This document shows, piece by piece, positions 1-5,503 of a DNA stretch of 5,801 nucleotides; positions within the stretch are counted from its first letter, which is position 1; each line of letters starts with the position of its first letter. The DNA is taken from contig FR882598.1 of assembly GCA_000435715.1 (NCBI GenBank), positions 50,199-55,999 of the forward strand, written 5' to 3'. Origin of the DNA: Firmicutes bacterium CAG:145. GTDB taxonomy: Bacteria; Bacillota; Clostridia; Peptostreptococcales; Anaerovoracaceae. A program made the translations under genes and the position numbers. The notes beneath the pieces are model-generated. The model was given only the letters and a program-made list of their open reading frames with translations. It searched no databases and was not told the DNA's origin.

Positions 1-768
1 GGGGTGAGACCTATGATGGTCCTCGCTCCCATAGACGAAATGGGAAAATTTAATCCGTCGCCATTTATATCGGTATTGAACGATCCACAGGCCAGGACAA
101 ATTTGATAGACAATATTGAAAGTACCATAAAGACTAAAGGTCTGGGCGGAATAGACTTTGATATAGAGTATCTTCCGGGGGAGTATGCCGCGGCATATGC
201 GGAATTTGTAAGCGATACGAGAAAGAGGCTGTCGCCCCTTGGACTTTTGACTACCGTAGCTTTAGCTCCAAGAATACGAGACGACCAAGAGGGTATCCTA
301 TATGAGGGACACGATTACAGACTCATGGGAGAAGCGGCAGATTATTGCCTTCTGATGACCTATGAATGGGGATATACCAACGGTGATCCTTTGCCTGTAT
401 CGCCTATAGCAAATGTACGTAAAGTACTGGAATATGGAATAACGCGGATACCTCATGACAAAATCCTGATGGGCCTCAATAATTACGGGTACGATTGGCC
501 TCTGCCTTTTGTGAGAGGCCGGAGCAGGGCGTCGTCGCTGGGAAATTACGAGGCTGCGGCCAGGGCTGAATACTACGGGGTACCTGTGGAGTGGGATGAT
601 AAGGCGATGGCGCCGTTCTTTGAATACACAGACCCTTATGGGACCGATCATATAGTCTGGTTTGAGAATGAAAGAAGCTGGCGTGCTCGTCTGGATATGG
701 TGAGAGAATTTGGACTGGCGGGCGTAAGCATATGGGCTGTAAAGAATATATTTTACGGCGGTATTTAG
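1..768 (+). CDS. GH18 glycosidase, YaaH/SleL-like (5' partial)
   Basis: Probable spore-cortex or cell-wall N-acetylglucosaminidase of glycoside hydrolase family 18. Seen: the frame is open from the window edge to TAG at 766-768, so the N-terminus lies outside. Counting from the GTG at 4, the GH18 catalytic signature GGIDFDIEYL covers residues 48-57, with E55 (codon 166-168) as the expected proton donor and D51/D53 as the acidic partners. Further barrel signatures are LLMTYEW (116-122), ILMGLNNYGYDW (154-165) and the terminal GVSIWAVKN. The LPGEYAAAYAEF stretch after the catalytic Glu resembles the VPPEDREAY-type segment of Bacillus YaaH. Known: SleL/YaaH proteins are about 420-430 residues, usually two LysM repeats followed by GH18, and cleave cortical muropeptides during germination. 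The LysM part, if present, would be upstream of this window. The GTG at 4 is not the true start. No terminator follows. Family assignment is firm; the germination role is inferred. Confidence 0.88.
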   Translation, partial: GVRPMMVLAPIDEMGKFNPSPFISVLNDPQARTNLIDNIESTIKTKGLGGIDFDIEYLPGEYAAAYAEFVSDTRKRLSPLGLLTTVALAPRIRDDQEGILYEGHDYRLMGEAADYCLLMTYEWGYTNGDPLPVSPIANVRKVLEYGITRIPHDKILMGLNNYGYDWPLPFVRGRSRASSLGNYEAAARAEYYGVPVEWDDKAMAPFFEYTDPYGTDHIVWFENERSWRARLDMVREFGLAGVSIWAVKNIFYGGI

Positions 769-769
769 C

Positions 770-798
770 TTTACAAAAAAGGCAAATGATTGTAAAAT
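770..798 (+). promoter_or_regulatory. Sigma-A-type promoter for the AI-2E-family transporter
   Basis: TTTACA (770-775) and TAAAAT (793-798) are separated by 17 bp, close to the TTGACA/TATAAT consensus, starting one base after the GH18 stop. Predicted start of transcription is near 805, giving a short leader before the ATG at 827. A small inverted repeat TTGTA/TACAA (790-794/802-806) overlaps the -10 region. The call rests on sequence match only. Confidence 0.5.
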
Positions 799-826
799 AG
801 CTACAAAAGGTTAAATAGGAGAGATT

Positions 827-1966
827 ATGGACATAAAACCGGATAATAAATTTAAACAGAGCCTTTTGCTGATAGTCATAGGTGTTCTTTTGATGTCGGC
901 CTTGCTCAATTTCAGTGAAGTCCTCGGCGTATTTAATTTGATGATAGGGCTGTTCATGCCGCTGCTGGTGGGCGGAGCGATAGCTTTTATAATGAACGTA
1001 CCCATGAGCTTTTTTGAAAGACAGATCGACAGATTGTCAGGGGGAAGGCGAAACAGGTTTCTTGAAAAGATCAAGTCTCCTCTCTGTATCATAATAACTT
1101 TTGCCATCTTTGTCGGAGCCATCTACTTTATAGGAAACGTCATATTTCCGAATCTGGTGGAATCGGTGAAGAGCATAGCAGCTGTTGTTCAGCAGTCCTA
1201 TCCGGGATGGATAACGGCTCTTGATGAGAAGGGGATAAATACAGATCTTTTAGAAAAATATTTTCCGGAGATAGATACGGCCAAGATTGTCGATACCCTG
1301 AAATCCAGCGCGTCGACCATACTTTCCACAGCAGGCCAGGCGGCCACCAGCGTATTCAGCGTAATGACTAACTTTGTGCTGGGGCTGATCTTTGCCATAT
1401 ATATTCTTGCAGCAAAAAAAAAGCTGGGAAGACAGGCGAGACAGATGGCATATGCGTATCTGTCCAAATCGCGCGCAGATAATGTGTGCGAGATCGCTTC
1501 GCTGGCATACAGGACTTTTGCCAACTTCCTTTCGGGGCAGTGCCTGGAAGCAGTCATTTTAGGATGTATGTTCTTCGTAGTACTGTTTATAGGAAATTTC
1601 CCTTATGCCGCTACCATAGCGGTAGTCATAGGCTCCATGGCGCTGATTCCTTATGTGGGGGCTTTCATGGGACTCTTTGTGGGTTGTCTGTTGATAGCCG
1701 TGGTGAGCCTGAAGCAGATGTTTTGGTTTATCATCGTGTTCCTCATAGTACAGCAGGTGGAGGGACAGATAATATATCCGAGAGTGGTAGGCGGATCTGT
1801 GGGATTGCCTGCTATCTGGACTTTGTTTGCTGTGATAGTGGGCGGAAATATATCCGGAATACTGGGAATGGTGATCTTTATCCCTATTTTCTCGGTGATA
1901 TATGCCCTTCTCAGACGAAATGTTTATAAGAGATTAGATAAAAAGAAAATTTCTATTGAAATTTAA
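827..1966 (+). CDS. AI-2E/PerM family (PF01594) membrane transporter
   Basis: Polytopic inner-membrane protein of the AI-2E/PerM/YdbI family; 379 aa is a usual length. Seen: hydrophobic segments at about residues 11-29, 37-58, 86-107, 178-196, 240-258, 260-286, 288-310 and 330-362. The long soluble stretch at about 108-177 between the third and fourth segments is typical of the family. Family hallmarks are IPYVGAFMG (274-282) and the C-terminal run PRVVGGSVGLPAIW...GGNISGILGMVIFIPIFSVI. The tail is Lys/Arg-rich and cytosolic. Start ATG 827 is supported by AGGAGAG at 817-823. Known: characterised members are linked to AI-2 export (TqsA) or Na+(Li+)/H+ antiport; most are uncharacterised, so the substrate here is unknown. 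It follows GH18 by 58 bp but has its own promoter, so a functional link with GH18 is not supported. Family assignment is confident; the substrate is not. Confidence 0.9.
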   Translation: MDIKPDNKFKQSLLLIVIGVLLMSALLNFSEVLGVFNLMIGLFMPLLVGGAIAFIMNVPMSFFERQIDRLSGGRRNRFLEKIKSPLCIIITFAIFVGAIYFIGNVIFPNLVESVKSIAAVVQQSYPGWITALDEKGINTDLLEKYFPEIDTAKIVDTLKSSASTILSTAGQAATSVFSVMTNFVLGLIFAIYILAAKKKLGRQARQMAYAYLSKSRADNVCEIASLAYRTFANFLSGQCLEAVILGCMFFVVLFIGNFPYAATIAVVIGSMALIPYVGAFMGLFVGCLLIAVVSLKQMFWFIIVFLIVQQVEGQIIYPRVVGGSVGLPAIWTLFAVIVGGNISGILGMVIFIPIFSVIYALLRRNVYKRLDKKKISIEI

Positions 1967-1984
1967 TTTAAAATGGTGTATAGT
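1956..1984 (+). promoter_or_regulatory. Promoter of tRNA-Leu, overlapping the end of the transporter gene
   Basis: TTGAAA (1956-1961) and TATAGT (1979-1984) are spaced 17 bp apart. The -35 box lies within the last codons and stop region of the transporter gene. The start would fall near 1990, giving a leader of about 30 nt before the mature tRNA. An 8-bp inverted repeat, TAGGAATG (1984-1991) / CATTCCTA (2007-2014), sits directly behind the -10 and would fold in the leader or act as a binding site. Confidence 0.55.
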
Positions 1985-2020
1985 AGGAATGTCGGGAAAT
2001 TAAAAGCATTCCTAATACCT

Positions 2021-2107
2021 GCGGATATGGCGGAATTGGCAGACGCGCACGGTTCAGGTCCGTGTGAAGGTTCCTTCATGAAGGTTCGAATCCTTTTATC
2101 CGCACCA
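2021..2107 (+). tRNA. tRNA-Leu, anticodon CAG (reads CUG), with encoded CCA
   Basis: Complete class II cloverleaf of 87 nt. Acceptor arm GCGGATA (2021-2027) pairs with TATCCGC (2097-2103), followed by discriminator A2104 and encoded CCA (2105-2107). D-stem GCG/CGC is at 2030-2032/2044-2046. Anticodon stem CACGG (2048-2052) pairs with CCGTG (2060-2064); loop TTCAGGT puts anticodon CAG at 2055-2057. The long variable arm (2065-2079) forms TGAAGG/CCTTCA, diagnostic of Leu or Ser, and A as discriminator fits Leu. T-stem GAAGG/CCTTT (2080-2084/2092-2096) carries the TTCGAAT loop. It is transcribed as a single gene between its own promoter and terminator; no other tRNA is present in the window. Confidence 0.97.
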
Positions 2108-2113
2108 AAGACG

Positions 2114-2150
2114 AGAGCATCTCTTTTTCGAGAGATGCTCTTATTTATTT
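2114..2150 (+). terminator. Intrinsic terminator of tRNA-Leu
   Basis: GAGCATCTCT (2115-2124) pairs perfectly with AGAGATGCTC (2131-2140), extended by A2114-T2141, with loop TTTTCG and a trailing TTATTTATTT. It starts seven bases after the CCA end. On the other strand the same hairpin would lie about 50 bases past the LysR stop and could help terminate that gene, though the T-tract on that side is poor. Confidence 0.88.
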
Positions 2151-2191
2151 GTCGATGTTAAAGAGGCTTTGAACCTGAGAAGGAGCTTAAA

Positions 2192-3067
2192 TCAGCCTGT
2201 CATCAATTTTAAGAACTGCTCCATAAGAGGCGTAACATATTTATTTTTATGATAGACAAGCTGGCTCCACATGGTTATCTGAGGGCAATCAGCGTTCAGT
2301 ATAGTCAGCCTGTTTTCATTTACATAATCTCTGACTACGTATTCAGGAAGAAAGGACACCCCTTTGTTTTTCAGCAGAAAAGACGTTATAACATCTGTGT
2401 TTCCCGTTTCGAGAAAGGGACGGAGTTCTATGCCCTTTGCTGCTAAGGCCTGTTCCATTGCGTAACGGTAGCTGATACTTTTTTCCGTCAGATAGAGAGG
2501 CTCTTTTAACAGCTCTTGCACAGGTATCTGAACCTTTCCCGCCAAACGGGATTTTGATGAGGCGACAAAGTATATCCTTTCCGGCCGTTCATCTACTTTT
2601 ATCCATTCGGGAGAGTAGACTTTTTCATCTAAAAAGTAGAGAATATCCACATCGTTTTGGCGCAGCATATCGAACAGATCCGATACAGAAGCCGTATGAG
2701 TGCTTATCTGGGCGCCGGGAAATCTATCGCTGAACTCCTCTATTATGGGAGGAAGGACGCTTATCAGATAAGACTCGCAAGTTCCGATGCGTAGTTTCCC
2801 TGAGCATGTTCCCGTCTCATGTACGGCAGCCTCGGCTTTTTTTACTGAGTTCAATATTTCAAGGGTATGGGGGATGAGACGCTGGCCGGCTTCCGTGAGT
2901 TTTACCCGCTTGCCTATCCTCTCGAAGAGCTTGGCTCCGAGTTCTTCTTCCAGCTGCTTTATCTGTATAGTTATGGCAGACTGAGAATACCCGGTCTGCT
3001 GGGCTACCTTGGAGAAATTCTGTATTTCTGCCAGTCTTACAAATGTCTTTATGTTTCTGATTTCCAT
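2192..3067 (-). CDS. LysR-type transcriptional regulator, divergent to the decarboxylase
   Basis: DNA-binding regulator of 291 aa, the usual LysR length. Seen: an N-terminal winged helix-turn-helix (residues 1-65) with MEIRNIKTFVRLAE, recognition region FSKVAQQTGYSQSAITIQIK and the wing LFERIGKRVKLTEAG. A linker helix covers about 66-88, and a periplasmic-binding-protein-like effector domain follows from KLRIGTCES (91) to the end, including LLKNKGVSFLPEYVV (231-245). Start choice: the ATG at 3067 gives the canonical LysR N-terminus. In-frame starts farther upstream (3148, 3142) would add 25-27 hydrophobic residues unlike the family and run across the putative operator. The ribosome site is weak (AGG seven bases upstream). 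Its divergent arrangement with the PLP decarboxylase at 3179 is the classic LysR layout, in which the regulator controls its neighbour and often itself. The effector is unknown; an aromatic amino acid or its amine is a reasonable guess, not a sequence-based one. Confidence 0.92.
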   Translation of the reverse strand: MEIRNIKTFVRLAEIQNFSKVAQQTGYSQSAITIQIKQLEEELGAKLFERIGKRVKLTEAGQRLIPHTLEILNSVKKAEAAVHETGTCSGKLRIGTCESYLISVLPPIIEEFSDRFPGAQISTHTASVSDLFDMLRQNDVDILYFLDEKVYSPEWIKVDERPERIYFVASSKSRLAGKVQIPVQELLKEPLYLTEKSISYRYAMEQALAAKGIELRPFLETGNTDVITSFLLKNKGVSFLPEYVVRDYVNENRLTILNADCPQITMWSQLVYHKNKYVTPLMEQFLKLMTG

Positions 3068-3092
3068 GACAAACCTATAAAAATTTTTTATT

Positions 3093-3120
3093 AATATAAT
3101 AAAACTTATGAATTTAACAA
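3093..3120 (-). promoter_or_regulatory. Putative promoter of the LysR gene
   Basis: On the minus strand TTGTTA (3120-3115) and TATATT (3098-3093) are spaced 16 bp, with a predicted start near 3086, about 19 bases before the ATG at 3067. The -35 box lies inside the left arm of the 24-bp palindrome, so a bound regulator would cover it, consistent with the autorepression common in LysR proteins. The region is very AT-rich, so chance matches are likely. An AT-rich inverted repeat TTTTATT/AATAAAA (3086-3092/3098-3104) surrounds the -10. Confidence 0.4.
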
Positions 3121-3138
3121 ATATATAGATATATGTTA
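3115..3138 (+). promoter_or_regulatory. Candidate LysR operator: 24-bp imperfect palindrome
   Basis: The segment begins TAACA and ends TGTTA; 10 of the 12 base pairs across the centre are complementary, with mismatches at 3120/3133 and 3125/3128. It lies between the divergent LysR and decarboxylase genes and contains T-N11-A type spacings expected for LysR binding. No convincing sigma-A -35/-10 pair was found for the decarboxylase on the plus strand, which would fit an activator-dependent promoter placed around or just after this palindrome. A shorter repeat CATG-TT-CATG at 3140-3149 adjoins it. Confidence 0.45.
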
Positions 3139-3178
3139 CCATGTTCATGAGAAAAGATCAACGTTAAGGAGGCGGAAA

Positions 3179-4600
3179 ATGGATCATAAAAATGAAAATG
3201 AGAAAATCAAGACGCTTTTAAAAGATTTCATAGATGAAATCTTTGATTTCAGAAGAAACGTAAAAGAAGAAAAGATTTTTAACGATATAAGCCAGGAGAC
3301 CTTAAGCCGTATCGAAGAGATGGAAATCCCCGAAACAGGGAGGCCTGTCTGCGACGTCTATAAAGAAATGACAGAAGATGTGTTTTCAAACGTAGTCAGG
3401 GTACAGCACCCCAGAAGCTTTGCCTGCGTGCCGGGTCCGGCCTCTGTTTTTTCGTGGATGGGAGAAGTGATGAATTCTGCGTATAATCCTCATGCCAGTT
3501 GCAGCAGCAATGCGCCTGCGGCAGATCTTATAGAAAAGAAGCTGATAAGGTGGATGTGCGGCCTCGCCGGTTATCCGAAGAATAGCGGAGGTCTCTTTGT
3601 CTCAGGAGGATCTATGGCAAATCTTACAGCCCTGACTGCGGCCAGAGACGCTAAGCTGAGGCCACAAGAGCGAAGGGACGCAGTGGCCTATATTTCAGGG
3701 CAGACTCATTCTTCTCTGGCAAAAGCGCTTCATATAATAGGCTTTGACAGAAGTCAGATACGAAAGGTCTGCGTAGACGGCCAATATCGTATGGATACAG
3801 ACGATCTGATCAGACAGATAGAAAGAGATATAGCGCAGGGAAGAAAACCGTTTTTGGTGATAGCCACTGCCGGCACCACCAATACAGGGAGCATAGATCC
3901 CCTGAGAGATATCGCTTCGATATGCGGCCGCTACGATATGTGGATGCACGTAGACGGCGCTTTCGGCGCTTCGGTCCTTATATCAGACAGATACAGAAAA
4001 TTGCTCAGGGGAATAGAATTGTCCGATAGCCTCAGCTGGGACGCTCATAAATGGATGATGCAGACGTATGGGTGTAGCGTGGCGCTGGTCCGAGACATTT
4101 CGTCTCTTACAAACAGTTTTTCTGCTCATCCCGAATATCTCAAGGACGCTGCCGGCGGCGAAGACTCCGTAGAGTTCTGGGATCTGGGACCTGAACTTAC
4201 AAGACCTGCCAGGAGTCTCAAGCTGTGGACTTCGTTGCAGGCCATGGGAACAGAAGCGTTTCAAAACGCCATAGATCACGGGTGCGCCATGGCGGAACTG
4301 GCTCAAAGGACGGCGGCCTGTCTTTCGGGCTTTCAGATAGTTTCATCTGCCAGCCTTGGGATAGTAAATTTCAGGTATTGCCCAGAAGGGATGGAAGATT
4401 GGCAGGCAGATGAGATCAACCGGCAGATAGCCCGCAGTGTGACTGCAGGAGGCTATGCGCAGGTGTTCACCACTGAACTTGACGGAAAGAAGGTTTTGCG
4501 CATGTGTACCATAAATCCCGAGACTACAGAAGAGGATATTGTGAGTACCATAAAATTGATAGGCTTTACAGCAGATAAACTGACTGAGAGAACGGCATAG
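3179..4600 (+). CDS. Group II PLP-dependent decarboxylase, tryptophan-decarboxylase-like
   Basis: Cytosolic 473-aa enzyme predicted to remove the alpha-carboxyl of an aromatic amino acid, yielding an amine plus CO2. Seen: PLP lysine K291 in SWDAHKWM; H177 in GQTHSS (ring-stacking His); D259 in MHVDGAFGAS (pairs with the pyridine nitrogen); phosphate-binding VSGGSMANLTALTAARD (141-157) and TAGTTNTGSIDPL (230-242); substrate-pocket region HPRSFACVPGPAS (77-89) and YNPHAS (102-107); C-terminal small domain ending in VLRMCTINPETTEEDI. Known: these signatures and their order closely match, from memory, the Ruminococcus gnavus tryptophan decarboxylase, which shares the VPGPAS, SGGSMAN, TAGTTNTGSIDPL, SWDAHKW and ELTRPAR blocks. 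Tryptamine formation is therefore the best guess; phenylalanine or tyrosine decarboxylation cannot be excluded. Start ATG 3179 has an ideal TAAGGAGG (3165-3172), six bases upstream. It is a single-gene unit, divergent to LysR; no amine exporter is adjacent. No terminator is seen directly after the stop. Confidence 0.9.
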   Translation: MDHKNENEKIKTLLKDFIDEIFDFRRNVKEEKIFNDISQETLSRIEEMEIPETGRPVCDVYKEMTEDVFSNVVRVQHPRSFACVPGPASVFSWMGEVMNSAYNPHASCSSNAPAADLIEKKLIRWMCGLAGYPKNSGGLFVSGGSMANLTALTAARDAKLRPQERRDAVAYISGQTHSSLAKALHIIGFDRSQIRKVCVDGQYRMDTDDLIRQIERDIAQGRKPFLVIATAGTTNTGSIDPLRDIASICGRYDMWMHVDGAFGASVLISDRYRKLLRGIELSDSLSWDAHKWMMQTYGCSVALVRDISSLTNSFSAHPEYLKDAAGGEDSVEFWDLGPELTRPARSLKLWTSLQAMGTEAFQNAIDHGCAMAELAQRTAACLSGFQIVSSASLGIVNFRYCPEGMEDWQADEINRQIARSVTAGGYAQVFTTELDGKKVLRMCTINPETTEEDIVSTIKLIGFTADKLTERTA

Positions 4601-4616
4601 AGGCCGCTGCAGACGC

Positions 4617-4883
4617 TTATCTTCGGTTCAGTATGGCGTCCATGTCCTGGTTCGGATCAGTAGTAGGGAGCAGTCCGTATTCATCCACTAGGATCTTTAC
4701 TACTGTTTCCGACATGAAAGCCGGCAGAGTAGGCCCCAAATATATATTTTTGACTCCCAGGGCTAAAAGTGTCAGAAGTATGCATACGGATTTTTGTTCA
4801 TACCACGACAGCACTAAGGTGAGAGGCAGGTCGTTTACAGAGCAGCCGGTGTTGCCTGCAGTCTGCTGGCATTTAAAACAAAA
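4617..4883 (-). pseudogene. hcp: Internally deleted hybrid cluster protein (hydroxylamine reductase) remnant
   Basis: Remnant of Hcp, the Fe-S/O hybrid cluster enzyme of anaerobes that reduces NO or hydroxylamine. Seen, reading the minus strand from 4883: FCFKCQQTAGNTGCS, which matches the Hcp N-terminus with its first cluster cysteines, runs without a break into VNDLPLTLVLSWYEQK and then to a stop at 4619-4617. This second part is the Hcp C-terminus, including the WYEQK motif whose Glu and Lys belong to the hybrid cluster site, and LGPTLPAF. The join lies near 4836-4846. Intact Hcp is about 530-550 aa; only about 88 residues remain, so roughly 450 central codons, with most cluster ligands, are absent. 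The codon before FCFKC is TAT rather than ATG, and a TAA stands four codons further up (4898-4896). The only common start left is a GTG at 4814 within the C-terminal part. It cannot make a working enzyme. It converges on the decarboxylase, with stops 16 bp apart. Confidence 0.85.
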
Positions 4884-4897
4884 ATATCTGACAATTT

Positions 4898-4952
4898 AAA
4901 AATCCCCCTTTGTATCTTTATATCTGGTAGTCTGTTTAAAAGAGGGATTTTT
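4898..4952 (-). terminator. Terminator hairpin downstream of the DtxR-like gene
   Basis: Arms 4939-4952 and 4898-4911 form a 14-pair stem with a loop of about 27 nt. Read on the minus strand every position pairs (4943/4907 becomes a U-G wobble) and the 3' arm ends in GGGGGATTTTT. On the plus strand the same position is a C-A mismatch. This points to function in minus-strand RNA, about 40 bases after the DtxR-like stop. The plus strand also ends in TTTTTT (4948-4953), so it may stop read-through from the decarboxylase too. The long loop lowers confidence. Confidence 0.55.
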
Positions 4953-4993
4953 TATTACATATTAAAAGATTATCTACAGCCGGCTTGAAGGAC

Positions 4994-5356
4994 TTATTTC
5001 TTTACGTGGCTTTTTATGGCGCTGAAACTCTCCTCGCTGATTACATGTTCTATACGGCAGGCGTCTTCCGTGGCGATGTCCCGAGGCACCCCAAGGCGTG
5101 TGAGCCAATCCGACAAGAGTGTGTGGCGCTCATATATCTTTTCTGCGATCTTTCTGCCGGATTCCTCAAGGTATATGCTGCCGTCCGGATCTATTGATAT
5201 ATAACCGTTTTCACGCAGATTTTTCATTGCCACGCTTACGCTGGGCTTTGAAAAGTTCAGGTGATTGGCGATATCGATAGAACGAACCGAGCCCTTTTCG
5301 TTTTTGATTATGAGGATAGCCTCCAGATAGTTTTCGGCGGATTCGTGAATGTTCAT
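4994..5356 (-). CDS. DtxR/MntR-family metal-dependent repressor, short form
   Basis: Metal-activated DNA-binding repressor of 120 aa, cytosolic and expected to be dimeric. Seen: N-terminal winged HTH (about 1-70) with ESAENYLEAIL, VRSIDIANHLNFSKPSVSVAMKNLRENGYI and a short wing. The metal-binding/dimerisation domain (71-120) contains YERHTLL and EDACRIEHVIS. There is no C-terminal SH3/FeoA-like domain, so it resembles MntR more than DtxR. Aligned by eye, the likely metal ligands are E12, H78, C100, E103 and H104. C100 is the residue of iron-type DtxR where MntR has Glu, and N9 stands where MntR has Asp8 and DtxR Met10, so iron versus manganese cannot be decided from sequence. Start ATG 5356 has AGGAGG (5368-5363) six bases upstream. 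The divergent promoter at 5432 carries two palindromes that are probably its operators; its own promoter does not overlap them, so autoregulation is not obvious. Confidence 0.9.
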   Translation of the reverse strand: MNIHESAENYLEAILIIKNEKGSVRSIDIANHLNFSKPSVSVAMKNLRENGYISIDPDGSIYLEESGRKIAEKIYERHTLLSDWLTRLGVPRDIATEDACRIEHVISEESFSAIKSHVKK

Positions 5357-5386
5357 AGATTTCCTCCTGACAGGTCTGTTTAACTA

Positions 5387-5414
5387 ATTCTATCATAAGA
5401 ATAAAAAAATTCAA
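5387..5414 (-). promoter_or_regulatory. Promoter of the DtxR-like gene
   Basis: Minus-strand TTGAAT (5414-5409) and TAGAAT (5392-5387) are spaced 16 bp; the predicted start near 5380 leaves a leader of about 24 nt containing the AGGAGG. A perfect 17-bp palindrome, AGTTTTT-TAG-AAAAACT (5414-5430), touches the -35 and lies between the two divergent promoters; its role is unknown. Confidence 0.55.
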
Positions 5415-5431
5415 GTTTTTTAGAAAAACTA

Positions 5432-5460
5432 TTGACAAATAAGTTAGTCTTTGCTAACAT
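5432..5460 (+). promoter_or_regulatory. Strong divergent promoter facing the right end
   Basis: A perfect TTGACA (5432-5437) is followed 17 bp later by TAACAT (5455-5460; four of six bases of the -10 consensus). A TATAAC at 5461-5466 is nearby but badly spaced. The first operator palindrome fills the spacer and overlaps the -10, so a bound repressor would block RNA polymerase. The downstream gene is damaged (see the fragment at 5504). Confidence 0.6.
5443..5458 (+). promoter_or_regulatory. Operator palindrome 1, putative DtxR-family site
   Basis: GTTAGTCTTTGCTAAC: arms GTTAG and CTAAC around a 6-bp centre. Its reverse complement differs by one base from the core of the second site, which starts at 5471. 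It overlaps the promoter spacer and -10 box. Palindromes with TTAG/CTAA arms recall those bound by DtxR-type repressors, and the cognate-type regulator is encoded next door. Confidence 0.65.
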
Positions 5461-5469
5461 TATAACTGT

Positions 5470-5487
5470 AGTTAGTAAAGACTAACT
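5470..5487 (+). promoter_or_regulatory. Operator palindrome 2, putative DtxR-family site
   Basis: AGTTAGTAAAGACTAACT: perfect 7-bp arms around AAAG, just past the expected transcription start. It lies 28 bp (centre to centre about 27-28 bp, under three helical turns) from the first site and in inverted orientation. Two repressor dimers could bind here and shut the promoter completely. Confidence 0.65.
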
Positions 5488-5503
5488 GAATGAAGTCTGA
5501 TAA

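Noticed and set aside
2080..2107. tRNA 3' end as an integration (att) site of a mobile element
   Set aside because: No second copy of the tRNA 3' end and no integrase or other mobility gene in the window.
1973..2161. 62-aa plus-strand frame
   Set aside because: It runs straight through tRNA-Leu and its terminator; not a gene.
3095..3100. Perfect TATAAT on the plus strand as decarboxylase -10
   Set aside because: No acceptable -35 at 16-18 bp upstream; the best candidate is 23 bp away, and the region is so AT-rich that the hexamer is expected by chance.
3068..3148. Longer LysR start adding 25-27 N-terminal residues
   Set aside because: The extension is hydrophobic, unlike LysR N-termini, and would be encoded by the AT-rich promoter/operator region; ATG 3067 gives the canonical start.
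4633..4899. 88-aa plus-strand frame
   Set aside because: It is antisense to the clearly recognisable Hcp remnant and has no ribosome site or family resemblance.
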